NCBI RefSeq assembly: GCF_012274265.1
Contig: NZ_JAANYY010000002.1
Coordinates: forward strand, 1,240,001-1,304,000
Direction of reading: 5' to 3'
Origin: Sphingopyxis microcysteis
Lineage (GTDB): Bacteria > Pseudomonadota > Alphaproteobacteria > Sphingomonadales > Sphingomonadaceae
Length of the DNA: 64,000 nt
Position numbers and translations under genes: made by a program. Position 1 is the first letter of the stretch, and each line of letters starts with the position of its first letter. Of this stretch, positions 43,528 through 52,504 are shown in pieces. The notes under the pieces were generated by a model. The model saw only the letters and a program-made list of their open reading frames with translations. It was not told the origin of the DNA and ran no database searches.

Positions 43528-44630
43528 TCGTCGTGCCGCCCGCCATCCAGCGCATTCCATGGAAACTGATCGCGCTGCTCAGCGCCATCACGGGCTTTGG
43601 CATTCTGGTGCTCTATTCGGCCGCGGGCGGCAGTTTCACGCCGTGGGCGATGCAGCAAACCATCCGCTTTCTGGTGTTCCTGACCGTCGCGATGGTGATC
43701 GGGCGCCTGCCGATCCGAATTTTCGAGGACTTCTCGTACATCGCCTATATCGGCGTGCTCGTCCTGCTGATCGCGGTCGAATTGCTCGGCTTTGTCGGCG
43801 GGGGTAGCCAGCGTTGGCTGAACCTCGGCTTCATGAACCTCCAGCCCTCCGAATTGATGAAGGTGACGATCGTCGTCGCATTGGCACGCTTCTACGCGCA
43901 GTTGCCGCCCGGGAACACGCGCAGCTGGACCGCGCTGTGGCCGGCGCTGATCATGATCGGACTGCCTGCCGCGCTCGTCATGCTGCAACCCGACCTTGGC
44001 ACGGCCTTGTCGATCTGCATCGGCGGCGTGGTGGTGATGTTCGTCGCGGGCCTGCCCTTCTGGTGGTTCGGCAGCACCGCAATCGCCGGGGCGGCGGCGC
44101 TGCCTGTGCTGTTCTCGTTCCTCCACGATTATCAGCAAAAGCGCGTGCTGATCTTCCTCGATCCCGAAAGCGACCCGCTCGGCGCAGGCTATCATATCAG
44201 CCAGTCGAAAATCGCGATCGGATCGGGCGGGGTCGGCGGCAAGGGCTTTCTCAACGGGTCGCAGAGCCATCTCGACTATCTGCCCGAAGGTCACACCGAC
44301 TTCATCTTCGCCACGATGGCCGAAGAATGGGGGCTGATCGGCGGGCTGGGGCTGCTCTTTGCCTTTTTCCTCCTGCTGCGCTGGGGAACGCGCGTCGCGC
44401 TGAAAGCACGCACCCGCTTTGGCCAGCTGACCGCGGCGGGGCTCACCATGACGATCTTTTTCTACATCGCGATCAACCTGATGATGGTGATGGGGCTAGC
44501 ACCGGTGGTCGGCATTCCGTTGCCGCTCTTTTCCTATGGCGGATCGTCGATGCTGACGATCATGACGTGCGTCGGGATCATGCTCGCGATCGAAAACGAC
44601 AGCAAAACGGGCACACGTCGCCTGCATTGA
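43524..44630 (+). CDS. rodA: Peptidoglycan glycosyltransferase RodA (SEDS)
   Basis: SEDS-family glycan polymerase partner of PBP2, 368 aa. ATG 43524 overlaps the mrdA stop. About ten membrane segments are visible. SEDS signatures are NLGFMNLQPSELMKVTIVVA, VMLQPDLGTALSI (catalytic Asp), GFLNGSQSHLDYLPEGHTDF, IFATMAEEWGLIGGLGLLFA and PLPLFSYGGSSMLTI. It is last of the rod-shape operon, 112 bases before tRNA-Lys. Confidence 0.97.
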   Translation: MIVVPPAIQRIPWKLIALLSAITGFGILVLYSAAGGSFTPWAMQQTIRFLVFLTVAMVIGRLPIRIFEDFSYIAYIGVLVLLIAVELLGFVGGGSQRWLNLGFMNLQPSELMKVTIVVALARFYAQLPPGNTRSWTALWPALIMIGLPAALVMLQPDLGTALSICIGGVVVMFVAGLPFWWFGSTAIAGAAALPVLFSFLHDYQQKRVLIFLDPESDPLGAGYHISQSKIAIGSGGVGGKGFLNGSQSHLDYLPEGHTDFIFATMAEEWGLIGGLGLLFAFFLLLRWGTRVALKARTRFGQLTAAGLTMTIFFYIAINLMMVMGLAPVVGIPLPLFSYGGSSMLTIMTCVGIMLAIENDSKTGTRRLH

Positions 44631-44742
44631 GAAAAATCTTTGGCAGAGGCATTGCGTTCCCCCGATTGGCATGATAGCGGGCCGCTCGCTTCGCAGCAAA
44701 GAGCAAAGCTCGCCGCCGCCAAGCGCGCCGAAATCCGGCAGT

Positions 44743-44818
<76 letters not shown>

Positions 44819-44944
44819 TTTCTTTGCATCATCTGAGCAACCGACAAAGGCTGCGGGCGTTGCAGATTTGTGACCCTGCCAATGCGCTCCAGCCATTTTT
44901 CGCAATCTATCCGCGCGCACGGCTACGCGCGGCTGGGCGCCTAA

Positions 44945-45631
44945 ATGGAACTGCTCGATCCCGACCTGATTTGGCCGATCGTCGGCGCCATCGTCGCGAG
45001 CGCGATCATCGGCGCGGAGCGCGAGTATCGGGCGAGTCCTGCGGGGCTGCGGACGCATATTCTGGTCGGCCTCTCGTGCTGCCTGCTGATGCTGTCGGCG
45101 GTGCACCAGATGGCGTGGCTAAACGATGCGCCGATCGAGGTCGTCCGCATCGATCCGGTGCGCATGGCGCACGGCATTCTGACCGGCATCGGCTTTCTCT
45201 GCGGCGGGGTCATCTTTCGCGAAGGGTTCAACGTCCGGGGACTCACTACCGCGGCGTCGCTGTGGATGACGGCAACATTGGGAATGTTGTTTGGAATCGG
45301 GTTTTATGAACTGGCGATATTTGGCGCCGCCGCAACCTTGCTGGTCCTGGCCGCGGTCACGATCACCGGTCGACGCGCGCCGCAGCAGCGCATCGTGCAT
45401 CTGAAGGCCCGTTACCGCCGGTCGGAGGCGATGATGCTGAGCGAATTTGGCGCTCTCCTTGCCGAGCACGGATTGAAATCGATCACCATCGACCAAGTGA
45501 TGGTCGACGACATCGTCGAATTTGGCGCGATTGCGCATGGGTACAGCGAGGATCATGCCGAGCGACTGGCCGCCTCGCTGGCGCGCGATCCGCATGCCAC
45601 CGGATTTGAAATTCGCCCGCAGCAGGCGTGA
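44945..45631 (+). CDS. MgtC/SapB family membrane protein
   Basis: A 228-aa protein. The N-terminal MgtC domain has about four to five helices with WPIVGAIVASAIIGAEREYR, AGLRTHILVGLSCCLLMLSA, GILTGIGFLCGGVIFREGFN and VRGLTTAASLWMTATLGMLF, all family landmarks. A cytoplasmic C-terminal part (HLKARYRRSEAMMLSEFGAL) resembles the ACT-like extension of MgtC proteins. MgtC modulates Mg2+ homeostasis and F-ATPase in some pathogens; here the role is unknown. No Mg riboswitch-like leader was recognised in the 126-base gap after tRNA-Lys. Confidence 0.92.
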   Translation: MELLDPDLIWPIVGAIVASAIIGAEREYRASPAGLRTHILVGLSCCLLMLSAVHQMAWLNDAPIEVVRIDPVRMAHGILTGIGFLCGGVIFREGFNVRGLTTAASLWMTATLGMLFGIGFYELAIFGAAATLLVLAAVTITGRRAPQQRIVHLKARYRRSEAMMLSEFGALLAEHGLKSITIDQVMVDDIVEFGAIAHGYSEDHAERLAASLARDPHATGFEIRPQQA

Positions 45632-45664
45632 CCGTCGGCGACGGCGCCGGGCAGCCCATGGTGA

Positions 45665-46972
45665 TCATTCGGTGGCCCGAACGGCACCCCGAACCCGGTC
45701 GAACTGCGCCGCGATGTGGCGGGCGTAGGGGCGACCGGACGCGTCGACGACCAGTTCATCGCCGTGCCAGGCGACCAGGCCGCGCCGCTCGAAATCGCGC
45801 ATTGCGATGTGCGCCGCAGGGCTGAGCCGCCAGTCGATCGATGCCCTGCCGCGGCACAGCAGCTCGCGGATGATCGCTGCGCGCTGGCGTTCATAAGCAT
45901 CCACCGCGACGCCACGCGTCGCAGTCAAATGCCCTCCGCCGATCAGGTCGCGATAAGGACCCGCGCGCTTTTCATTCTGGACGATCAGGTCGGGAAATTT
46001 GCTGATCGCGCTGGCGCCAAAGCCAAGCAGGACGTCGGTGTCGTCGTCGGTGAAGCCCTGGAAGTTGCGGTTCACCCGTCCCTCGCCCGCCGCGATGGCG
46101 AGCGTGTCGGTGGGCAGCGCAAAATGGTCGAAGCCGACCGGGACATAGCCCGCCGCGGTCAGCCGGTCGAAACCGAGCGCCGCCTGTTCGAAGCGGAGCT
46201 TTTGATCGGGCAGATTGCTGGCGTCGATCCGGCGCTGGCGCGGAATCATGGCGGGCAGATGCGCATAGCCGAACAGCGCGACGCGGCTGGGTGCGAGGCG
46301 GATCGTTTCGTCGAGGGTTTCGTCAAGATCGGCAAGGCTTTGCCCGGGGAGGCCGTACATCAGGTCGAAATTGATCGCGTCGATCCCACGCAAGCGCAGG
46401 CTGGCCACCGCATTTTCGATGTCGGCGAGCGGCTGGATCCGTCCGATCGCCTGCTGGAGCTGCGGCGCGAAGGTCTGCACCCCCAGACTGACGCGCCCCA
46501 CGGACGAGGCCGCGAGGACGCGCGCCCAGTCGGCGGAAAAACCGCGCGGGTCGATCTCGATCGAAATATCAGGGTTGCTGGCGTCAAACACGGTCAGGAT
46601 ACGGTCGAGCAGACGCACAAAATCGACCGGCGCGATGGCGTTGGGGCTGCCGCCGCCGAACGCGATCCGCTGAACCCGCGCGCGGCCGCCGAGACGTTTG
46701 GCGACCATGGCGATTTCCGAGCGGAGCGCGGTCAGATAATCGGCGAGGCGCTGGGTCCGGTTCGCGGCGCCGGTGTTACAGCCGCAATACCAGCAGATCT
46801 GGTCGCAGAACGGGATGTGGACGTAAAGCGAGACGGGGGTCGCCGAGGCGATCCGGTCGAGCGCCGCCGCGTAATCGTCAGCGCCGACGGCGTCGGTAAA
46901 TTCGACTGCGGTCGGATAGCTGGTGTAGCGCGGAACCGGCGTGGCCAGCAGATCGGGGTGATAACTCCACAT
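45665..46972 (-). CDS. hemN: Oxygen-independent coproporphyrinogen III oxidase
   Basis: Radical-SAM enzyme that converts coproporphyrinogen III to protoporphyrinogen IX without oxygen, sustaining haem supply when O2 is low. 435 aa. MWSYHPDLLATPVPRYTSYP is the true HemN start. The cluster motif is IPFCDQICWYCGCNTG (CxxxCxxC plus the extra Cys typical of HemN). GGGSPNAI and SLGVQTF follow. It is downstream of the cco cluster, with an FNR-type box centred 41 bases before the ATG, so it should rise together with the high-affinity oxidase, whose haems it helps to make. Confidence 0.96.
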   Translation of the reverse strand: MWSYHPDLLATPVPRYTSYPTAVEFTDAVGADDYAAALDRIASATPVSLYVHIPFCDQICWYCGCNTGAANRTQRLADYLTALRSEIAMVAKRLGGRARVQRIAFGGGSPNAIAPVDFVRLLDRILTVFDASNPDISIEIDPRGFSADWARVLAASSVGRVSLGVQTFAPQLQQAIGRIQPLADIENAVASLRLRGIDAINFDLMYGLPGQSLADLDETLDETIRLAPSRVALFGYAHLPAMIPRQRRIDASNLPDQKLRFEQAALGFDRLTAAGYVPVGFDHFALPTDTLAIAAGEGRVNRNFQGFTDDDTDVLLGFGASAISKFPDLIVQNEKRAGPYRDLIGGGHLTATRGVAVDAYERQRAAIIRELLCRGRASIDWRLSPAAHIAMRDFERRGLVAWHGDELVVDASGRPYARHIAAQFDRVRGAVRATE

Positions 46973-47006
46973 AGCGGGCAATTAGGCGGAGGCGCGCGCG
47001 AACGCA

Positions 47007-47020
47007 TTGACGCAGATCAA
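47007..47020 (-). promoter_or_regulatory. FNR/FixK-type box upstream of hemN
   Basis: TTGACGCAGATCAA (read leftwards TTGATCTGCGTCAA) matches TTGAY-N4-RTCAA exactly. It lies in the 56-base gap between the small Cys-rich gene and hemN. Confidence 0.8.
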
Positions 47021-47028
47021 CGGCGTCA

Positions 47029-47256
47029 TCAGCAACAGCCCTTCCGAACGCCTGCCGATTTGCTGCGCCGATCGGTCATTGCGTGACACGCCTTGGCGCA
47101 GCTTTCACTGCCCGGCTTGTCCGATCCGTCCGGCACCAGCAGCATGTGGCGACCGCCGCCGCAATCGGGAATGATGAGCATCCGGGCATCGACCGTCAGC
47201 GGCGTCAATGCGAGCGCGGTTGCGCCGGCCAGCGACGCGAAGGCGCGGCCGATCAT
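47029..47256 (-). CDS. Small Cys-rich exported protein at the end of the cco cluster
   Basis: A 75-aa protein with a signal peptide (RAFASLAGATALALTPLTVDA) and a short mature part containing IIPDCGGGRHMLLVPDG, SESCAKACHAM and a terminal KGCC. The five mature cysteines, one as Cys-x3-Cys and a C-terminal Cys-Cys pair, suggest metal binding or disulfides in the periplasm. Its ATG overlaps the ccoS stop (ATGA), so it is translated with the oxidase-maturation genes. No family is recognised. A copper or haem-delivery accessory role is plausible from context only. Confidence 0.65.
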   Translation of the reverse strand: MIGRAFASLAGATALALTPLTVDARMLIIPDCGGGRHMLLVPDGSDKPGSESCAKACHAMTDRRSKSAGVRKGCC

Positions 47257-47408
47257 ACCGCCCCCTCCTCTTCATCCTCGACAAAGATGCGCAGCGCCGC
47301 ACCATCGAGGTCATCGAACTGGCCGCGGCGCAGCGACCAGAAAAAGGCCGCAAGCCCGAGCAGCCCCAGCCCGAGCGCGATCGGGATTAGCAGCGCGAGG
47401 CCGTTCAC
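47253..47408 (-). CDS. ccoS: Cytochrome oxidase maturation protein CcoS (FixS)
   Basis: A 51-aa single-span protein from GTG 47408: GLALLIPIALGLGLLGLAAF then FWSLRRGQFDDLDGAALRI and an acidic tail (FVEDEEEGAV). The hydrophobic helix followed by W-xx-xxGQFDDL is the CcoS signature. It overlaps ccoI by four bases (GTGA). CcoS is needed to insert cofactors into cbb3 oxidase. Confidence 0.9.
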   Translation of the reverse strand: MNGLALLIPIALGLGLLGLAAFFWSLRRGQFDDLDGAALRIFVEDEEEGAV

Positions 47409-49516
47409 CGGATCGCCCTTTTGAGCCGCATCGCATTGCCGACGACGATCAGCGATGACCCCGACATCGCGAGCGCCGCGACAAGCGGGGTGACATAGCC
47501 GAGGAAGGCCAGCGGCACCGCGATCACATTATAACCGATCGCGAGCGCGAAATTCTGCCGGACGATCGCCTGCGTGCGCCGCGCCATGCGCAGCGCCGCG
47601 ACGACCGGCATCAACCGGTCGCCGAGAAAAATGCAGTCGGCGGCATTTTTCCCGACATCGCTGGCCGAACCCGGCGCCATCGATGCGTGCCCCGCCGCGA
47701 GCGCCGGACCGTCGTTCAATCCGTCGCCGATCATCAGCACCTTGTGCGCCGCGCTTTGCCGCGCGAGCGCCGCCAGCTTGTCCTGCGGGCTCATGCCGGT
47801 TTGAGCGGTCATCGCCAGTTCGCGGGCGACCGGCGCCACCGCGGCGGCGCGATCGCCGCTGAGGATCGACACGTCGATGCCGTCGGTACGCAGCGCGTCC
47901 ATCGCGGCGCGCGCATCGGGACGCAAGCGATCGGCGAAACGGATGGTCGCGGCGAGTGCGCCATCGATCGACAGCTGCGTTGCGAGGGCGTCGCCCGCGA
48001 CCGGATCATTTGGACGGCCGAGGGTCACGACGCGATCGCCCCACTTTGCCTCGACGCCAAATCCCGGTGTTTCACGGACCAAATGGACATCGGCGCGCGC
48101 GACGTCGAGCGCTTGCAGGCCGCGCGTCAATGCTTCGCTCAGCGGATGGCGGCTCGCCTGCGCCAGCGCCAGCGCGAGCGACTGAAGCTGGGGGTCGAGG
48201 CGTTCGAGATCGCGCGCCTCGGGACGGCCGAGCGTCAGCGTACCGGTCTTGTCGATCATGGCCCGGTCCACCTCGGCCAATCGTTCGAGCGCCGACCCGT
48301 CCTTGATCAGCACCCCGACGCGCATCAACGCCCCCGCCGCGACGATCTGCGCTGCGGGGACGGCCAGCCCGAGTGCGCAGGGACAAGTGATGATCAGCAC
48401 CGCAACCGCGATCAGCAGGCTGTGATGCCACCCCGCCCCGACCATCATCCAGCCGATGAAGGCGATCAGCGCCAGCGCATGAACCGCGGGAGCGTAGAGC
48501 CTGGCCGCGCGGTCGGCGATGCGAACGTAGCGCGACTTGCCCTGCGCCGCCTCGCCCATCAGGCGCGCGATGTCGGCCAGCGCGGTGTCGCCGCCGACCG
48601 CCGACACCCGGACCTCGATCGGCGCATCGAGATTGAGCGTACCGGCGTGGACTCGGTCATCGACGCGGACCAGTTGCGGCGCGCTTTCGCCAGTGAGCAG
48701 CGACAGATCGAGCCGACTTGTGCCGCGAAGGACCGCGCCGTCGGCGGCGAGCCGCTCGCCCGCGGCCACCAGCATGACCATGCCGGGCTCGAGCGCGGTG
48801 GCATCGGTCCAGCGGCTTTTGCCGTCGTCTCCCAGCACCATCGCGCCGGTGCCCATGTTGCGCAGCAAAGCCGTGACGCCGCCGCGCGCGCGGTCGCGCA
48901 TCACGCTGTCCAGCCAGCGACCACAGAGCAGGAAAAACAGCAGCATGACGACGCCGTCGAAATAGGCGTGCGGGCCGCTGGTCGCGGTCTCGAACAGGCT
49001 GAGCCCGGTGGTGATGAGGACGCCGATGCTGATCGGCACGTCCATGTTCGTCTGACGATGACGCAGCGCGCGCCACGCCGAGCGGAAGAAGGGCCGCCCG
49101 GCATAGGCGATCGTCGGCAGCGCGATCATCGCCGACAGCCAGTGAAACAGGTCGCGCGTCGCGCCCGATGCCCCCGACCACACCGATACTGAAAGCAGCA
49201 TGATGTTCATCATCGCGAAGCCGGAAACGGCAACCGCGCGGAGCAGTTCGCGGCTGTCTGCCGCCGCCGGATCGGCATCGCCCAACGCATCGCCGATCGG
49301 GTGCGCCTCGAACCCCAGCGTCGTGAACGCGCCGATCAGATCGGGCATTTCGGCATCGGGGACGCAGGACAGGTGGACGCGCTTTTCGGTGAAATTCACG
49401 CGCGCCGCTGCAATCCGCCGATCGCGAACCAGCCCCTGCTCCAGCTTGGCAATACATCCCGCGCAGCGAATGTCGGGGACGGCGAAATCGCGTTCGATCA
49501 AAGCGGCGGCGGTCAT
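47405..49516 (-). CDS. ccoI: Copper-translocating P1B-type ATPase CcoI (FixI)
   Basis: Exports Cu(I) for cbb3 oxidase assembly. 703 aa from ATG 49516, which overlaps the ccoH stop (ATGA). The N-terminal HMA-like domain has VPDIRCAGCIAKLE. The membrane metal site is IITCPCALGLAVP, the phosphorylation motif is IDKTGTLTLG and the hinge is MIGDGLNDGPAL. HPLSEALTRG is the HP motif of the nucleotide domain. An in-frame TTG or GTG far upstream would only add residues antisense to or overlapping ccoH and was rejected. Confidence 0.96.
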   Translation of the reverse strand: MTAAALIERDFAVPDIRCAGCIAKLEQGLVRDRRIAAARVNFTEKRVHLSCVPDAEMPDLIGAFTTLGFEAHPIGDALGDADPAAADSRELLRAVAVSGFAMMNIMLLSVSVWSGASGATRDLFHWLSAMIALPTIAYAGRPFFRSAWRALRHRQTNMDVPISIGVLITTGLSLFETATSGPHAYFDGVVMLLFFLLCGRWLDSVMRDRARGGVTALLRNMGTGAMVLGDDGKSRWTDATALEPGMVMLVAAGERLAADGAVLRGTSRLDLSLLTGESAPQLVRVDDRVHAGTLNLDAPIEVRVSAVGGDTALADIARLMGEAAQGKSRYVRIADRAARLYAPAVHALALIAFIGWMMVGAGWHHSLLIAVAVLIITCPCALGLAVPAAQIVAAGALMRVGVLIKDGSALERLAEVDRAMIDKTGTLTLGRPEARDLERLDPQLQSLALALAQASRHPLSEALTRGLQALDVARADVHLVRETPGFGVEAKWGDRVVTLGRPNDPVAGDALATQLSIDGALAATIRFADRLRPDARAAMDALRTDGIDVSILSGDRAAAVAPVARELAMTAQTGMSPQDKLAALARQSAAHKVLMIGDGLNDGPALAAGHASMAPGSASDVGKNAADCIFLGDRLMPVVAALRMARRTQAIVRQNFALAIGYNVIAVPLAFLGYVTPLVAALAMSGSSLIVVGNAMRLKRAIR

Positions 49517-49983
49517 TGCATGTCCATCCGGTAGCGCGCCTCGTCGGTCCCCTGACCGACGACGATGTCGAGCCGCTGGCGCCCTATCGCCAGCGGCTCG
49601 ACCGAGCGCCACGCGCCATCCGCCACCGCTTCGAACCGGAGGGTGGCGGGGGCGGTGCGCCCGAGCGGATGGCTGGCGGTCGCGGCGACGCGCAGGCCCA
49701 CCAGTGCTCGGCCGTCCTTGCGAATTTCGAGGCGGACATGGCGACCGGCATCGAGCGAGACGTGCGGTGTCCATCCCAGCCGGTCCTGCGCCGCGGCGCG
49801 CGCCAGCCAGACATTATAGTGCTGGCTCGCAACATAGCTGTTTTCGACCACCTTGCCGCCGAAGGTCGACATCGCGAACCGCGCCATCGTGAAATTGACC
49901 GCGATGACCACGGCAAAGAAGCTGACGAGGATCGCGGCCATGTGCCGCCCGGTAAAGCCCCCCCGCATCGGTTTGCCTGTCAT
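49513..49983 (-). CDS. ccoH: Cytochrome oxidase assembly protein CcoH (FixH)
   Basis: A 156-aa protein with one N-terminal membrane segment (GRHMAAILVSFFAVVIAVNF) followed by the FixH landmark MARFAMSTFGGKVVENSYVA and SQHYNVWLARAAAQDRLGW. The periplasmic beta domain fills the rest. CcoH stabilises cbb3 assembly intermediates. It is coupled by ATGA overlaps to both ccoG and ccoI. Confidence 0.92.
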   Translation of the reverse strand: MTGKPMRGGFTGRHMAAILVSFFAVVIAVNFTMARFAMSTFGGKVVENSYVASQHYNVWLARAAAQDRLGWTPHVSLDAGRHVRLEIRKDGRALVGLRVAATASHPLGRTAPATLRFEAVADGAWRSVEPLAIGRQRLDIVVGQGTDEARYRMDMQ

Positions 49984-51437
49984 TGCCCTGCCTCCGGCCG
50001 ATCGAACTGGATGATATCGCTGTCGCCGCGCGGGTCGCCGTCAAGGCCGCGCGTTGCGATGGTGAAATCCTGCCGCGCCGGACCCTCGCCCGGCGCCGCA
50101 ACGAACAATTTCACGCGGGTCACGCTGTCGGGTGCGAGCGCGATCTCGACGCGCCGGGTGGCGGTCTCGCGCGATCCGTTTTCGGTCCAAACCGCCGCCC
50201 CCGCGAGGCCATCGACCGTCACCGCCACGCGGCGCGGGCGAGTTTCCATGTTGCGCAATTTCAGCGTGTAATTGTTGCGAATGTGGCCGTCCGACAGCTG
50301 GACATAGAGCGGGCTGCGCTCGTGCTGCACCGCGAGGTCGAGCCGCGTGCGCTGACCGAGCGAAAACAGCATGGCAGCGCCGATCGCGCACCAGATACCG
50401 AAATAGATCAGGGTGCGCGGGCGGAGCAGCGTCTTCATCACCGGCTTGCCAACGCCGCCCGCCTTTTCGACCGCGGCATCGTCGAGCGTGCAATAGTCGA
50501 TCAACCCGCGCGTCCGCCCGATCTGGCCCATGACATCGTCGCAGGCATCGATGCACAGCGCGCAGGTGATGCAGCCAATCTGCGGCCCTTCGCGAATATC
50601 GATGCCCGTCGGGCACACCGCGACGCACTGGTTGCAGTCGATGCAGTCGCCAAACGCGCCGGGGTGCGCCTGCGCCTTCTTGACGCTCCCGCGCGGCTCG
50701 CCGCGCCAGTCCTTGTACGTCACGAGCAACGATTTTTCGTCCATCATCGCGGTCTGGATGCGCGGCCAGGGGCACATATAGATGCACACCTGTTCGCGCA
50801 TGAAGCCGCCGAGGACAAAGGTCGTCGCGGTCAGCACCGCGACGGTGCCATAGGCAATGGGTGCCGCCTGCCCGGTCCAGAAATCCACCGTCAACGTCGG
50901 CGCGTCGGCGAAATACATGATCCACGCGCCGCCGGTCCAAAAGGCGATGGTCAGATAGATCAGATATTTGACCGTCCGCTTGGAAACCTTCTCCAGCGTC
51001 CATGGGCCGTTCGCCAACCGTATCTGTGCGTTGCGGTCGCCATCGACCAGCCGGTCAACATGCTGGAACAGGTCGGTCCATACCGTCTGCGGACAGGCAT
51101 AGCCGCACCAGGCGCGCCCCACCGCGCTGGTGACGAGGAACAGCCCGATCCCCGCCATGATGAGCAGGCCCGCGACATAGTAAAATTCATGCGGCCAGAT
51201 TTCGATCTGGAACATGTAGAAACGCCGGTTCGCCAGATCGACGAGCACCGCCTGGTCGGGCGCATAGGGTCCGCGGTCCCAGCGGATCCATGGCGTGCCA
51301 TAATATATGGCGAGCGTGATCCCCATGACCGCCCATTTGAAGCGGCGAAACGCGCCATCGACCTTTTTGGGATAGACGCCTTTGCGCGCCGCATAGAGCG
51401 GCGCGTTTTCGCCGGTCAGGTCGTCAGGGCTGGCCAT
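49980..51437 (-). CDS. ccoG: Cytochrome oxidase accessory protein CcoG (RdxA/FixG), two 4Fe-4S
   Basis: Membrane ferredoxin-type protein of 485 aa, implicated in reducing Cu for cbb3 biogenesis. It has four or five membrane segments, with GRAWCGYACPQTVWTDLF between helices. The ferredoxin pair is CIDCNQCVAVCPTG and CITCALCIDACDDVM. The C-terminal periplasmic Ig-like domain has YTLKLRNMETRPRRVAVTVD. ATG 51437 follows GGGAG; it overlaps ccoP by 14 bases. Confidence 0.95.
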   Translation of the reverse strand: MASPDDLTGENAPLYAARKGVYPKKVDGAFRRFKWAVMGITLAIYYGTPWIRWDRGPYAPDQAVLVDLANRRFYMFQIEIWPHEFYYVAGLLIMAGIGLFLVTSAVGRAWCGYACPQTVWTDLFQHVDRLVDGDRNAQIRLANGPWTLEKVSKRTVKYLIYLTIAFWTGGAWIMYFADAPTLTVDFWTGQAAPIAYGTVAVLTATTFVLGGFMREQVCIYMCPWPRIQTAMMDEKSLLVTYKDWRGEPRGSVKKAQAHPGAFGDCIDCNQCVAVCPTGIDIREGPQIGCITCALCIDACDDVMGQIGRTRGLIDYCTLDDAAVEKAGGVGKPVMKTLLRPRTLIYFGIWCAIGAAMLFSLGQRTRLDLAVQHERSPLYVQLSDGHIRNNYTLKLRNMETRPRRVAVTVDGLAGAAVWTENGSRETATRRVEIALAPDSVTRVKLFVAAPGEGPARQDFTIATRGLDGDPRGDSDIIQFDRPEAGQ

Positions 51438-52353
51438 CGGCTCCCTGCCCTTCATCGGTCGCCACCTGTGGCGCGGCTTTTTCGCCGCCACCGAGCGAAT
51501 AGACATAGGTCGCGAGCATCTTGACCGTTACCGGGTCGATCCGGTGCGCCCAGCGCGGCATCACCCCGTTGCGGGGTTGCACGATCGTCGCGGTCAGGCT
51601 GTCGCGATCGCCGCCGTAGAGCCAGACGGCGTCGGTCAGCTTTGGCGCGCCCACGGTGCGATCGCCCGCACCCGTGGCGCCGTGGCAGACCGCGCAATTC
51701 GCCTGGAACAGCGTATTACCGCGCGCGGCCGCCGCGCCCGGTTTTTCCTGCCCGCTGATCACGCGAACATGGCTGACGACATCGGCAATCTGCGCCGCAT
51801 CGAGAATCCCGTCACGTCCGAAGGCGGGCATCTGACTGGTCCGCGTCGCCTTGTGATCGGGGTTCCGGATCCCGTGCGCGATCGTATATTCGATGCTCGC
51901 GAGGTCGCCGCCCCACAGCCAGTCATCGTCGGTCAGGCTGGGGTAGAGTTTCTTGACCCCCGCGCCGCCCGCACCATGGCACTGGACGCAATGGACGCGG
52001 AAAGCGGCGGCTCCGCCCTGCACCGCCGCCTGCATCAGTTCGGGCTTTGCAGGCAGGTCGGTCAGCGCCGTTGCAGCGATGGCGCTGTTGATCGGCGCGC
52101 GGCGCGCCGCTTGCGCCTCCATCTCGCGGTCGAGCGCGCCACGGCTGGTCCACCCCAGCACGCCCTGCGTCGCGCTGTTGAGCATCGGCCAGGCCGGGTA
52201 GAGGACGACATAGCCCGCCGCCCAGACGATCGAGGCGTAAAAGGTCCACAGCCACCAGCGCGGCATTGGCGTGTCGAGTTCCTCGATACCATCCCATTCA
52301 TGGCCGACGGTGCTGGTACCGGTGGCCTCGTCGATACGCTTTTTGTCAGCCAT
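51424..52353 (-). CDS. ccoP: cbb3-type cytochrome c oxidase subunit III, dihaem CcoP
   Basis: Dihaem c-type subunit that passes electrons to CcoN, 309 aa. It has an N-terminal anchor (RWWLWTFYASIVWAAGYVVL) and two CxxCH sites, FRVHCVQCHGAGGAG and FQANCAVCHGATGAGD, each with a later Met ligand (TSQMPAFG and NGVMPRWA). The start overlaps the ccoQ stop by eight bases. Confidence 0.97.
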   Translation of the reverse strand: MADKKRIDEATGTSTVGHEWDGIEELDTPMPRWWLWTFYASIVWAAGYVVLYPAWPMLNSATQGVLGWTSRGALDREMEAQAARRAPINSAIAATALTDLPAKPELMQAAVQGGAAAFRVHCVQCHGAGGAGVKKLYPSLTDDDWLWGGDLASIEYTIAHGIRNPDHKATRTSQMPAFGRDGILDAAQIADVVSHVRVISGQEKPGAAAARGNTLFQANCAVCHGATGAGDRTVGAPKLTDAVWLYGGDRDSLTATIVQPRNGVMPRWAHRIDPVTVKMLATYVYSLGGGEKAAPQVATDEGQGADGQP

Positions 52354-52504
52354 GGTCGTCGTCCTTGAAGATCATCGTTGCGGCCTCTTCGTTGCGGCGG
52401 CGGGCGCCCTTGCGGAACGGCCAGGCAACCAGGCCAAGGAACAGGATGGTCATCGCGAGCAGCCCCCAGCTGTCGGCGAAATGGCGCAGGTCGTTGTAGT
52501 TCAC
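52346..52504 (-). CDS. ccoQ: cbb3-type oxidase subunit CcoQ
   Basis: A 52-aa protein from GTG 52504: [19 protein letters not shown] then [20 protein letters not shown]. One membrane helix followed by a basic stop-transfer segment is typical of CcoQ, which stabilises the oxidase. GTGA overlap with ccoO and eight-base overlap with ccoP place it in the structural operon. Confidence 0.92.
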   Translation of the reverse strand: MNYNDLRHFADSWGLLAMTILFLGLVAWPFRKGARRRNEEAATMIFKDDDHG

